Shown: positions 17,410 to 25,753 of the stretch, one piece after another
Numbering within the stretch: position 1 is the first letter of the stretch
Layout of the letters: every line of letters begins with the position of its first letter
Assembly: GCA_019753155.1 (NCBI GenBank)
Contig: JAIELG010000019.1
Span: 1-64,000 of the forward strand
Origin: Burkholderiales bacterium
Lineage (GTDB): Bacteria > Pseudomonadota > Gammaproteobacteria > Burkholderiales > JABEVD01
Reading direction: 5' to 3'
Length of the DNA stretch: 64,000 nt
The notes under the pieces: generated by a model
What the model was told of the DNA's origin: nothing
The model's input: only the letters and a program-made list of their open reading frames with translations
Database searches by the model: none
Translations under genes and position numbers: made by a program

Positions 17410-18306
17410 ATGGAAATGTTCGAGAACAGGTTGCGCAAGAATGCGCGGCACCTGGCGAAATGGGGAAGACGAAGGGGCATATCCTGTTACAGGATTTACG
17501 ATCGCGACATTCCCGAGTTTCCTTTTATAGTCGATTATTACGAAGGCAAAGTCCACCTTCAGGTGCTCTCCGGCGAACTTTCGGACGAAGCGGTAAAAGC
17601 CGTCTCGACTGCGCTGGAGTTGCCGCCCGAGGCGGTCAGAACGAAAAGACGCGAGGGGCAGAAGGGCGACTCCCAGTATGAAAAAACGGGGAAGCCCGGA
17701 GAAGATTTCGTCGTTACGGAAAACGGGTACAAGTTCATTGTCAACCTGGATGCCTATCTCGACACCGGGCTTTTTCTCGATCATCGCAACATGAGGAAAA
17801 TGGTCGGGGAAAAAGCCCAGGGAAAGCGCTTTCTCAACCTGTTTGCCTATACGGGAAGCTTCACGGTTTATGCCGCAAAAGGCGGCGCAAGCACTTCGAC
17901 CACGGTGGATCTTTCGAATACCTATCTCGACTGGGCGAAGCGAAACTTCGAGTTGAACGATATGGACATAAATAAAAACATTATATTAAGAGAAGATGTT
18001 AATGTGTTTCTTGACAAAGAAAGGGGGGGATACGATCTCATCGTGCTCGATCCGCCCACATTTTCCAATTCAAAGAAAATGATCGGCACTTTCGATGTCC
18101 AGCGCGATCATGCAGACATGATCAAGCGGTGCATGAGCCTTCTGTCGGAAGGCGGGGCGCTTTTCTTCTCCAACAACCTCAAAAGCTTCAGACTGGACCA
18201 GGATGCACTTTCCGGCCTGGATTTCAGTGAAATCTCCGGTCAGAGCGTCCCGGAAGACTTCAGAAACAAGAAAATACACCGTTCCTGGCTCTTCGTGAAA
18301 CCTTGA
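17410..18306 (+). CDS. rlmK: Stand-alone RlmK-like 23S rRNA methyltransferase
   Basis: A 298-residue class I SAM methyltransferase matching the C-terminal half of the fused RlmKL protein. The N-terminal block has NRLRKNARHLAKWGRR and CYRIYDRDIPEFPFIVDYY. The Rossmann core has FLNLFAYTGSFTVYAAKGGA, and the catalytic segment is DPPTFSNSK. RlmK makes m7G2069 in 23S rRNA. The RlmL (m2G2445) half and THUMP domain are absent, so this is the unfused form. It is 6 nt behind uup and probably co-transcribed, which makes a small ribosome-related unit. An RlmI-type enzyme is the nearest alternative. Confidence 0.85.
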   Translation: MEMFENRLRKNARHLAKWGRRRGISCYRIYDRDIPEFPFIVDYYEGKVHLQVLSGELSDEAVKAVSTALELPPEAVRTKRREGQKGDSQYEKTGKPGEDFVVTENGYKFIVNLDAYLDTGLFLDHRNMRKMVGEKAQGKRFLNLFAYTGSFTVYAAKGGASTSTTVDLSNTYLDWAKRNFELNDMDINKNIILREDVNVFLDKERGGYDLIVLDPPTFSNSKKMIGTFDVQRDHADMIKRCMSLLSEGGALFFSNNLKSFRLDQDALSGLDFSEISGQSVPEDFRNKKIHRSWLFVKP

Positions 18307-18340
18307 AATATGGCCGCTTGCGGCTATGAGTGACTTTTAC

Positions 18341-18676
18341 TCACTTGACGGTCACCGAAACCCTGGTCTGCAGGCCGGTCAAGGCATGGGAAGCTGTCGC
18401 TTCCTTGACGACGATCGTGTGCCTGCCCGGAGTAAGGTCGGGTAGATCGATTTTGCATGGGCATCCGCTCACGTTGCGATCGACTATAGGATCCTGATCG
18501 TCGACATAGACATGAAGATGATTGCCGGTGGGTCCGAGTTTGACATTGTATTCGAGCTTGTTTCCCATTCCGCTCGAAAGCGTCGAGCCATCCTTTGGCG
18601 AGAGTATCGTGATGGAGCCATCGGCAAAAGCCAATTGAGACAGGCTCATCAACAGCGTGAATAGGATCTTCTTCAT
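18341..18676 (-). CDS. Small exported protein of unknown function
   Basis: A 111-residue precursor with a clear signal peptide (MKKILFTLLMSLSQLAFA) and a mature domain of about 93 residues that looks all-beta and Ig-like: SPKDGSTLSSG, HLHVYVDDQDP, LPDLTPGRHTIVVKEA and QTRVSVTV. H53, H55 and the CPC pair (72-74) could bind a metal or form a disulphide, but that is speculation. ATG 18676 has GGAGA upstream; the longer frame to 18760 is unlikely. It stands alone, convergent with rlmK. I do not recognise a named family. Confidence 0.7.
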   Translation of the reverse strand: MKKILFTLLMSLSQLAFADGSITILSPKDGSTLSSGMGNKLEYNVKLGPTGNHLHVYVDDQDPIVDRNVSGCPCKIDLPDLTPGRHTIVVKEATASHALTGLQTRVSVTVK

Positions 18677-18783
18677 GATGTTCTCCCCGACAGGACATTG
18701 AGTATTATTCTTAGGCTGCAAGAGCGGGATTGTCAAGCCGGGTATTTTAATACTTCGCATAATGTATATTATGTTAAATAATT

Positions 18784-18831
18784 AAAAAAGGCGCGGCAGG
18801 GCCCCGGACCAACCGCCTACCCGCCTTTTTT
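18784..18831 (-). terminator. Intrinsic terminator overlapping the rnfH stop
   Basis: AAAAAAGGCG and CGCCTTTTTT form a 10-bp stem at 18784-18793 and 18822-18831, with a GC-rich interior. The A/T flanks make it usable in both directions. The last codons and stop of rnfH (18817-18819) lie inside it. Confidence 0.7.
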
Positions 18832-19119
18832 CATCGCCTTGCCTTCTTCGGCCCGCTTCCTTCTCACTGCCTTAGGATCTGCAATGAGCGGACGGTAGAT
18901 TTCCACCCTGTCGTTCTGATGCAAAACCGCATCGGCCTTGACCAGTTTTCCGAATATGCCCAGCTTGTTCTTTGCGAAATCGATTTCAGGATGCCGCTCC
19001 TGTATCCCGGATTTATGCACAGCTTCCGTTGCCGTCGCTCCTTCGGGCACTTTCAATTGGATCAAGGTTTGCACTTCGGGCAAGGCATAGACGACTTCGA
19101 CTTCGATTTCATGGCTCAT
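18817..19119 (-). CDS. rnfH: RnfH/RatB family protein
   Basis: A 100-residue member of the UPF0125/RnfH family, a small beta-grasp protein seen in IEVEVVYALPEVQTLIQL, VPEGATATEAVHKSG, KLGIFGKLVKADAVL and DRVEIYRPLIADPK. The C-terminus is Lys/Arg-rich. It overlaps ratA by 4 nt (ATGA), the conserved ratA-rnfH pair. The biochemical role is not settled; names come from association with rnf genes and with RatA. Confidence 0.9.
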   Translation of the reverse strand: MSHEIEVEVVYALPEVQTLIQLKVPEGATATEAVHKSGIQERHPEIDFAKNKLGIFGKLVKADAVLHQNDRVEIYRPLIADPKAVRRKRAEEGKAMKKGG

Positions 19120-19550
19120 TTGTAAACTTTCTCCGCTCTCTTGATGAATGCATCGACGAAGCTGTTTGCGATCAGGTTAAAGATCGGACCGACCAGCGTC
19201 TCCAGCAACTTGTTCGAAAATTCGTAGTGCAGCCTGAAGTCTATTTTGCAGGCCTCCCCGCCCAAAGCGATAAAGCGCCAGCTTCCGTCGAGTGTCTCGA
19301 AGGGGCCGTCCACCAGCTTCATTTCGATGAGATCAGGCGCGTTTCGCCTGTTTTCGGTCGTGAACGACTTTTTGACATGATGAAAATCGATCATCACCGT
19401 TGCATGAATCACATTTTCTTCGTCTATCGAAGCGATCGACGCCCCGCCGCACCATGGCAAAAACGATGGATACGCCTCGATATTGTCCACAAGCGAGAAC
19501 ATCCGTTGTGCGGAATAGTGAACCAGTACCGTTTTTTCGACTAAAGCCAT
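19116..19550 (-). CDS. ratA: RatA/COQ10-like START-domain protein
   Basis: A 144-residue polyketide-cyclase/COQ10-type START protein: [41 protein letters not shown] and the terminal helix [18 protein letters not shown]. In E. coli RatA was described as a toxin blocking 70S assembly, while the family fold suggests ubiquinone or lipid binding; the latter fits this widely conserved copy better. It is divergent from smpB with 48 bp between the starts, a conserved arrangement. Confidence 0.9.
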   Translation of the reverse strand: MALVEKTVLVHYSAQRMFSLVDNIEAYPSFLPWCGGASIASIDEENVIHATVMIDFHHVKKSFTTENRRNAPDLIEMKLVDGPFETLDGSWRFIALGGEACKIDFRLHYEFSNKLLETLVGPIFNLIANSFVDAFIKRAEKVYK

Positions 19551-19598
19551 AGCTTAATTGCTGGTAAAATGGCATTTTATCCCATTTTCACCGGATTC

Positions 19599-20042
19599 AT
19601 GAGCATTGCCCAGAACAAAAAGGCATTCCACGATTATTTTATCGAGGAGAGATTCGAGGCAGGCATCGTCCTCGATGGATGGGAAGTCAAATCGATACGC
19701 GCGGGACGCGTGAATCTGAAGGAAGCCTATGTCGTCGTCCAGGGAGTGGAGATTTTCATTATCGGCTGCCACATCAGTCCTCTCGTAACGGCATCCACCC
19801 ATGTTCAGCCCGATCCATTACGAACCCGCAAACTGCTGCTTCATGCAGAGGAAATCAGGAAGCTCATCATCAAGGTGGAGAGAGCCGGCTATACGCTTGT
19901 CCCGCTGGACATGCACTACAAAGCCGGGAGGATAAAGCTTGAAGTTGGCCTTGCCAAGGGCAAAAAACAATATGACAAGCGCGAATCCGAGAAGGAGCGC
20001 GACTGGCAAAGGGAGAAGCAGCGTCTGACGCGTTCGAAATGA
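19599..20042 (+). CDS. smpB: SsrA-binding protein SmpB
   Basis: SmpB delivers tmRNA to stalled ribosomes for trans-translation. The 147-residue product has the family landmarks [39 protein letters not shown] and the basic C-terminal tail [15 protein letters not shown] that enters the mRNA channel. I take ATG 19599 ([10 protein letters not shown]); a frame from 19569 adds ten unconserved residues. I do not see the tmRNA gene in this window. Confidence 0.95.
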   Translation: MSIAQNKKAFHDYFIEERFEAGIVLDGWEVKSIRAGRVNLKEAYVVVQGVEIFIIGCHISPLVTASTHVQPDPLRTRKLLLHAEEIRKLIIKVERAGYTLVPLDMHYKAGRIKLEVGLAKGKKQYDKRESEKERDWQREKQRLTRSK

Positions 20043-20045
20043 ACC

Positions 20046-20678
20046 CTAATTTATCAATCCGTTCTGGATCACGTAAAGGGTAAGTTCCGCGTTGTTTTTC
20101 AGCTTCATCTTTTCCAGAATATGGGCACGGTGCGTGCTGATGGTTTTCACGCTGAGGGACATCTGGGATGCAATTTCGGAGACTGTTTTCCCTGAGCCGA
20201 TCAGCCTGAAAACCTGATACTCCCTGTCGCTCAATGTCTCGTGCAGTGGTTTTTCCGAATCGACGCCAAGTTCGACCAGGAGCAGTTCGGCAAGCGTGGG
20301 ACTGATATACTTCTTGCCCTGAGCGACTTTACGGATCGCCTCGACCAACTCTTCCGGCGCGGTTTCCTTCGTCATGTAACCTACAGCCCCCACCTTGAGG
20401 AGGCGAACCGCATACTGGTCCTCCGGATACATGCTCAGAATCAACACCCTGATCCCACGGTTCTCGCTCATGATCTGCTTCAGGGTATCCACGCCGTTTC
20501 TTCCGGGCATGGATACATCGAGCAGAACGACATCCCACTCCCCTTCCCTGATCTTCCTGAGCGCTTCGACACCGTTCTCGGCTTCGCCGGTCACGGTCAT
20601 ATCCGGCGTTTCGGCCAGTATCCTTCTCAGACCCTGCCTGACGATTGCATGGTCGTCAACGATGAGCACCTTGATCAT
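20046..20678 (-). CDS. NarL/FixJ-family response regulator
   Basis: A 210-residue two-component regulator: receiver domain with VDDHAIVRQGLRRIL, phospho-acceptor Asp in VVLLDVSMPGRNG (about D54), the conserved Thr/Lys positions and a LuxR-type HTH with LSDREYQVFRLIGSGKTVSEIA and VKTISTHRAHILEKM. It resembles UvrY/GacA-like regulators. The start lies within the last 23 nt of nlpD, so it is translationally coupled to that gene. No histidine kinase is adjacent. In many proteobacteria rpoS occupies this position behind nlpD. Confidence 0.9.
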   Translation of the reverse strand: MIKVLIVDDHAIVRQGLRRILAETPDMTVTGEAENGVEALRKIREGEWDVVLLDVSMPGRNGVDTLKQIMSENRGIRVLILSMYPEDQYAVRLLKVGAVGYMTKETAPEELVEAIRKVAQGKKYISPTLAELLLVELGVDSEKPLHETLSDREYQVFRLIGSGKTVSEIASQMSLSVKTISTHRAHILEKMKLKNNAELTLYVIQNGLIN

Positions 20679-21597
20679 GTGTTTTCAAGTAATTCATAGG
20701 GTCGACGGGTTTCCCGAATCGCCTGATTTCAAAATGGAGCATGACCTGGCTTGCATCGCTATCTCCCATTTCCCCGATTTTATCGCCCTTGTTGACACTC
20801 TGCCCTTCCCTGACCAGGATCCTGCTGTTATGGGCGTAGGCGCTGAGATAGGTCTTGTCGTGTTTCACTATGACGAGTTTCCCGTAACCACGCAAGTTGC
20901 TTCCAGTATAGACAACTTTACCGGACGCGCTCGCCAGCACGGGTTGCCCCATTTTTCCGGAAATATCGATTCCCTTCAGATTCGCGCTCTCGCTGAACCC
21001 GGTCACAACTTTCCCCTCTGCAGGCCAGCCCCAATCGATCCCGCCCTCATCGGACTCCTGCACAGCCCTGGTCTCCGCTTTTTCGGGCTTTTGATCAGGT
21101 TCGGATTTCTGTTCGGGTTCTGGCTTCTGGAGGGGCGCAGCCTGGGGTTTCTGCAGCGCCTGCTCGGAATATGGAAGCTCGAACCCCAATGGCTGGCTTT
21201 TCAGCATATCGGTATTTTCTGCATGTGCATCCGGTGCGCCGGCCGGCTTCGTCGGGGAGGGCTGGGGAGAGGCCGTCGGGGGGACAGCCATGGCGAGCGG
21301 CCGCGTCACGGCCTGCTCCTTTGGGGCATAGAGCTTGAGTTCCCTGCCTACGACGATTTTATCTATATTGGCGATCCCGTTCCATTGCGCGAGATCCTTG
21401 TAGTCCATACCGAATTCCAGCGCTATGCCGAACAGGGTGTCGCCCTTTTGCACGGTATAGACCTGCGGGCGCCAATCTTTCGCTACCTGAACCGCAGGCG
21501 CTTGAGGGGGATTCGGATGCTTCTCGACAACAGGCGCCTTGTTGGGAGCCGAGGCGCAGGCCGCCAGAAACATTGAAACCAGAACAATCCATTTCAT
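20656..21597 (-). CDS. nlpD: Lipoprotein NlpD, amidase activator
   Basis: A 313-residue outer-membrane lipoprotein with lipobox LAAC (Cys14), LysM domain YTVQKGDTLFGIALEFG (about 46-90), a Pro/Glu/Lys-rich linker and a C-terminal LytM domain. Two LytM zinc-ligand positions are lost: NLKGIDISG instead of HxGID, and VMLHFEIR instead of an HxH. It should therefore be a non-enzymatic activator of a cell-wall amidase, as known for NlpD/EnvC. ATG 21597 is used because it places the lipobox correctly; the longer frame to 21696 is not credible. It follows pcm by 11 nt. Confidence 0.92.
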   Translation of the reverse strand: MKWIVLVSMFLAACASAPNKAPVVEKHPNPPQAPAVQVAKDWRPQVYTVQKGDTLFGIALEFGMDYKDLAQWNGIANIDKIVVGRELKLYAPKEQAVTRPLAMAVPPTASPQPSPTKPAGAPDAHAENTDMLKSQPLGFELPYSEQALQKPQAAPLQKPEPEQKSEPDQKPEKAETRAVQESDEGGIDWGWPAEGKVVTGFSESANLKGIDISGKMGQPVLASASGKVVYTGSNLRGYGKLVIVKHDKTYLSAYAHNSRILVREGQSVNKGDKIGEMGDSDASQVMLHFEIRRFGKPVDPMNYLKTHDQGAHR

Positions 21598-21608
21598 TTG
21601 ATCATACC

Positions 21609-22274
21609 TTAGTTGACGCCCGGCACCAGCGGTACGAATTTCACTGCATCCATGGCGGTCTCGACATAACCCGATTCGTTGCGTTCGATGAGGCATAGAT
21701 GCTGCTCGCCTCCGCCCAAGGGCAAAACCATTCTACCACCGATGGCGAGTTGCTCCAGCAATGCCTTCGGAACCTGGGTTGCGGCAGCAGCCAGGATGAT
21801 TCCGTCAAACGGCGCGCCTTCCTTGTAACCGAGATTGCCGTCGGCATGCCTGAGCTTGACGTTATGGATGCGCAATTCCTTGAGGGAGGCGCGGGCTCTC
21901 GCAAGCAGGGGAGCGATGCGCTCGACCGAATAGACTTCCCGCGCAATTTTGGCCAGAACTGCAGCCTGATATCCGCAGCCTGTTCCGATTTCCAGAACCC
22001 TGTCCAGACTACCGGCGCAATTGAGCAATTCCAGCATGCGGGCAACGATTTTCGGATTCGATATGGTTTGTCCGAATCCCAAAGGTAGCGACACGTCGTC
22101 GTAAGCGCGGCTCGCAAGCGCCTCATCGACGAAAATATGCCTGGGAATGGAATTCATCGCCGAGAGGACCGCTTCGTCCCGGATTCCCTGTTCGCGCAAA
22201 CGCTCGACCATGCGTGAGCGCGTGCGCTGGGAAGTCATGCCTATCCCGTTGTGCCTGCCGATCAGATCAGCCAT
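21609..22274 (-). CDS. pcm: Protein-L-isoaspartate O-methyltransferase
   Basis: Pcm methylates isoaspartyl residues so that they can revert to aspartate (protein repair). The 221-residue protein has the family start [32 protein letters not shown], the SAM motif [16 protein letters not shown] and the C-terminal [12 protein letters not shown] 22274 lies inside the end of surE (13-nt overlap) with GAGG upstream; an internal ATG at 22238 would give 209 residues. Its place between surE and nlpD is the conserved stationary-phase survival cluster. Confidence 0.93.
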   Translation of the reverse strand: MADLIGRHNGIGMTSQRTRSRMVERLREQGIRDEAVLSAMNSIPRHIFVDEALASRAYDDVSLPLGFGQTISNPKIVARMLELLNCAGSLDRVLEIGTGCGYQAAVLAKIAREVYSVERIAPLLARARASLKELRIHNVKLRHADGNLGYKEGAPFDGIILAAAATQVPKALLEQLAIGGRMVLPLGGGEQHLCLIERNESGYVETAMDAVKFVPLVPGVN

Positions 22275-22996
22275 TGCCTCAATGCATCCAGTTGGCTGAA
22301 ATGGGTCAGGTCGATCTGCAGCGGCGTGACCGAAACCTGACTGTTCGCTACTGCATAAAAATCGGTATCTTCCGCAATATCCTGGGCCGCCCCAGCCGCG
22401 CCCACCCAATACACCATTTCGCCGCGCGGATTCCTGGTTTTCACCACGGGTTCCGCCTTGTGCCTTTTACCGAGGCGGGTTACCTTGATGCCGTTCAATG
22501 CTTCATAAGGCAAATCAGGCACATTGACGTTCAACAGCATAGGTTGGGTCATTGCGTCGCACCGCTGGACCATTTCCCTGACTATGCGCGCAGCAGCCGG
22601 AAAATTTCCATTCTCCGTCCCCGCCAGGGAAACGGCGATCGATGGAACGCCCAGGAGGAAGCCTTCCGTCGCTGCCGCGACCGTGCCGGAATAGATCGTG
22701 TCGTCTCCCATGTTTGCTCCATGGTTGATTCCGGAAATCACCATGTCCGGGAGTTCGTCCAGCATGCCGGTCACGGCAAGATGCACGCAATCCGTAGGCG
22801 TGCCGTTGACATAATAAAAACCGTTGTGGGCTCGCTTCAAATTGAGCGGCCGATCGAGCGTCAGCGAATTGCTTGCCCCGCTCCTGTCCCGCTCCGGGGC
22901 AACCACCGTGATTTCCGCAATGGCCGACAATGCATCTGCCAGGCAGGCAAGGCCGGGGGAAAAATAACCATCATCGTTGCTGATCAGAATGCGCAT
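22262..22996 (-). CDS. surE: 5'/3'-nucleotidase SurE
   Basis: SurE is a metal-dependent nucleoside-monophosphate and exopolyphosphate phosphatase. The 244-residue product has the active-site segments [13 protein letters not shown] (D8, D9), [16 protein letters not shown] and [14 protein letters not shown] (Asn of the metal site). It heads surE-pcm-nlpD-response regulator. An 83-nt gap separates it from the end of gspF upstream on the same strand. Confidence 0.95.
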   Translation of the reverse strand: MRILISNDDGYFSPGLACLADALSAIAEITVVAPERDRSGASNSLTLDRPLNLKRAHNGFYYVNGTPTDCVHLAVTGMLDELPDMVISGINHGANMGDDTIYSGTVAAATEGFLLGVPSIAVSLAGTENGNFPAAARIVREMVQRCDAMTQPMLLNVNVPDLPYEALNGIKVTRLGKRHKAEPVVKTRNPRGEMVYWVGAAGAAQDIAEDTDFYAVANSQVSVTPLQIDLTHFSQLDALRQWLI

Positions 22997-23078
22997 CGTA
23001 TGCCAAAGGCGAAGGGTGGGAAAATCCGCATGAAAGAGGCCGTAGAGATTGTGATAAAAAAAGAGGTATAAATCAAGC

Positions 23079-24293
23079 TTAACGAACCAACTGGTTCATT
23101 CCGATGATGGGAAGCATGATCGCCAGCACGATCAATAGAACAACCCCGCCCATCACCACGATGAGTACGGGCTCCATCAGCCCGGTAAGCCATGCTGTCT
23201 TGCCTTCCATTTCCTGCGCCTGCTGCTGGCTGGCGCGCTCCAGCATGGGCGCGAGCTTGCCGCTTGCCTCCCCGCTCGAAATGAGGTGAATCAGGATGGG
23301 GGGAAATTTCTTGCTCTGGGCAAGCGCGCGGCTCAGAGATGCGCCCTCCTTCACGAGACGCACCGAATGCTCGATCGCTTCCCGAAGATGCAGGTTGGAC
23401 ACGATCATGGCACCGGTCTGCAGGGACTTGAGGAGCGGTACGCCGCTTCCGACCAGAATCGCCAGAGTGTTGGCGAACCTTGCGGTATTGAGTCCTCTGA
23501 TCAGGCTTCCGACCAGGGGAAGCCGCAGCAGGAAACCATGCCACCGATAGCGCAGTTCCTGCCTGGACAATGCGGCCCGCCCCGCCCAAATCCCGAGCAC
23601 AATCCCTCCCAGCCAGTACCACCCCGTTGCGCGCAGGAAATCGCTGGATGCGATGAGCGCGCGGGTCAGGAAGGGGAGCGTCTGATGGCTTTGCCTGAAT
23701 ACGCCGATGACCTGTGGAACCACGTAAACGAGCAGCCCGGTGATGACGGCAAAAGCAACTAGGCTGACCGCAGCAGGATAGAGGAAAGCGAGCATCACTT
23801 TCTGGCGCAATGCGTTCCGGTTTTCGATATAGTCGGCAAGGCGAAGCATGACCTTGGCGAGTTCCCCGGATTCCTCCCCGGCGTGGACGAGCGCCCGGTA
23901 AATTTCCGGGAACACTTTCCCGTAATGTCCCAATGCCCGCGCAAGCGGCTGCCCGGACAGCACCTCGGCTCGCACCCCGGCGAGTACCTGTTTCGCATAA
24001 TCGTTTTCCGATTGTTCGACCAGCGCGCTCAAGGCTGTCTCGACTGTCAAACCCGCGATAAGCAACGTCGAAAATTGACGGGTGAAGAGGCTGAGCTGCG
24101 CGGCGGAAAATCGTTTTTTCCACCATGCAATGGCGCTTCCCGCAATGGCTTCCTGGGAAACCGGCTGTATCTGCATCGGGACAAGATCGAGCCCCCTCAA
24201 ATAAGCTCTCGCCTGGCGCGCCGTGTCGACCTCGACGACGCCTTTCACCACCTGTCCCCTGTTGTCTATGGCTTCGTAGCGGAATGCGCTCAC
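23079..24293 (-). CDS. gspF: Type II secretion inner-membrane protein GspF
   Basis: A 404-residue polytopic platform protein of the T2SS with two tandem GspF domains (about 70-195 and 270-395), three hydrophobic segments and the family phrases [34 protein letters not shown] and [17 protein letters not shown]. It couples the ATPase GspE to pseudopilus assembly. It starts 1 nt after the gspE stop. Confidence 0.95.
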   Translation of the reverse strand: MSAFRYEAIDNRGQVVKGVVEVDTARQARAYLRGLDLVPMQIQPVSQEAIAGSAIAWWKKRFSAAQLSLFTRQFSTLLIAGLTVETALSALVEQSENDYAKQVLAGVRAEVLSGQPLARALGHYGKVFPEIYRALVHAGEESGELAKVMLRLADYIENRNALRQKVMLAFLYPAAVSLVAFAVITGLLVYVVPQVIGVFRQSHQTLPFLTRALIASSDFLRATGWYWLGGIVLGIWAGRAALSRQELRYRWHGFLLRLPLVGSLIRGLNTARFANTLAILVGSGVPLLKSLQTGAMIVSNLHLREAIEHSVRLVKEGASLSRALAQSKKFPPILIHLISSGEASGKLAPMLERASQQQAQEMEGKTAWLTGLMEPVLIVVMGGVVLLIVLAIMLPIIGMNQLVR

Positions 24294-24294
24294 G

Positions 24295-25749
24295 TCAATC
24301 CTTCGTTACGCGAAGCAACTCCTCGAGGGATGTTTCGCCGCTCGCCACCCATCTCATCCCGTCCTGGCGCAAATTGCGCATCCCTTTGGAGAGCGCGTAG
24401 GCGCGGATTTCATGCTCCGACACCGCATCGTGAATGAACCGGCGCAATGCCTCGTCCATGACGAGGAGCTCGTAGATCCCGGTGCGTCCGCGATACCCGC
24501 TCGAATCGCATGCATCGCACCCGGTCGCGGCATAAGTCGCTTCAGGCAGGCTGTCGAACAGCGCATCAGGATCGACGGGTTTCCTGCATTGATGGCACAG
24601 CCTGCGCACCAGCCTTTGCGCGAGAACGCCGATCAGGCTCGATGCGAGCAGAAACGGTTCGACCCCCATGTCGATCAGCCTCGTCACTGCGCTGGCTGCA
24701 TCGTTGGTATGCAATGTCGCCAGGACGAGATGCCCGGTCAGGCTGGACTGGACGGCAATTTGAGCGGTCTCGAGATCCCTGATCTCGCCGATCATGATGA
24801 CATCGGGATCCTGGCGCAAAATGGCGCGTAGCGCCTTGGCAAAACTCATGTCTATCCTGGGATTCACCTGGGTCTGCCCGATGCCGTCGAGATCGTATTC
24901 GATCGGATCTTCGACTGTCATGATATTCATCGCCGTGGAATCGATGCGGGACAAGGCTGCATACAGGGTCGTAGTTTTTCCGGAACCTGTCGGTCCGGTG
25001 ACGAGCAGAATCCCGTGAGGCTGCCGGATCAGCGCATTCACGCCATCCAGGGTTGCGTCGCCCATGCCCAGCCTCGACAGATCGAGGCGCCCTGATTCCT
25101 TATCCAGAAGGCGCATGACGACGCGCTCTCCATGTCCGGTCGGCAGCGTGGAAACCCTGACGTCCACGGGTTTGCCGGCGATCCTGAGCGCAATGCGTCC
25201 ATCCTGCGGCAGCCTTTTTTCGGCGATATCGAGTTGCGCCATGATCTTGATCCTGGACACGATGGCAGCATGCAGGGCGCGATGAGGCTCGATGATGTCG
25301 CGCAATGCGCCATCCAGCCTGAAACGCACCACGGACCTGTTTTCGAAGATCTCGATATGGATGTCGGATGCATTCTCGCGCAGCGCCTGGGTCAGGAGCG
25401 CATTGATCATCCTGATGATGGGCGCATCCCCTTCCGCTTCCAGCAGATCCTCGATCTGCGGCATTTCCTCGATCATCCGGGAAAGATCGATGTTCTGCTC
25501 GAAGTCGTCGGCGAGCATCGCGGCCGATGAATCGGCCTGGGAATAAATTTCGGAAATGGATTTATCGAACTGTTTCGAATCGAGCAAGACGGCATGTATT
25601 GGAACGCCGAGCGCCCGTCTCGCCTCTGCAATGGTTTCGATGCCTGCGCCCTCCCTCAGGCAGATTTGCGCGCGCTCCGGCGAATAAGCGGAAACGAAAA
25701 TGCCTTTTGCCTGGGCGAAGGTATAAGGAATCAGCTTTTTCGGCTGCAT
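24295..25749 (-). CDS. gspE: Type II secretion ATPase GspE
   Basis: A 484-residue hexameric secretion ATPase powering pseudopilus extension. Visible: N-terminal N1E-like region, the Arg-rich HIEIFENRSVVRFRLDG block, Walker A GPTGSGKTTTLYAAL, Walker B and His box in IMIGEIRDLETAQIAVQSS and GHLVLATLHTNDA, and the tetracysteine zinc motif C-x2-C...C-x2-C near 405-440. All catalytic elements are intact. It follows gspD by 4 nt. Confidence 0.95.
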   Translation of the reverse strand: MQPKKLIPYTFAQAKGIFVSAYSPERAQICLREGAGIETIAEARRALGVPIHAVLLDSKQFDKSISEIYSQADSSAAMLADDFEQNIDLSRMIEEMPQIEDLLEAEGDAPIIRMINALLTQALRENASDIHIEIFENRSVVRFRLDGALRDIIEPHRALHAAIVSRIKIMAQLDIAEKRLPQDGRIALRIAGKPVDVRVSTLPTGHGERVVMRLLDKESGRLDLSRLGMGDATLDGVNALIRQPHGILLVTGPTGSGKTTTLYAALSRIDSTAMNIMTVEDPIEYDLDGIGQTQVNPRIDMSFAKALRAILRQDPDVIMIGEIRDLETAQIAVQSSLTGHLVLATLHTNDAASAVTRLIDMGVEPFLLASSLIGVLAQRLVRRLCHQCRKPVDPDALFDSLPEATYAATGCDACDSSGYRGRTGIYELLVMDEALRRFIHDAVSEHEIRAYALSKGMRNLRQDGMRWVASGETSLEELLRVTKD

Positions 25750-25753
25750 GGCC

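Noticed and set aside
16216-17784. 522-codon minus-strand frame across uup and rlmK
   Set aside because: It spans two real genes on the other strand and their junction; it is compositional.
19116-19550. RatA as a toxin-antitoxin system with RnfH/RatB
   Set aside because: The pair is broadly conserved and ratA has COQ10/START features. A housekeeping role fits better than a defence or addiction module.
19551-20045. tmRNA gene next to smpB
   Set aside because: No tRNA-Ala-like ends or tag-coding segment were seen near smpB or in the gaps.
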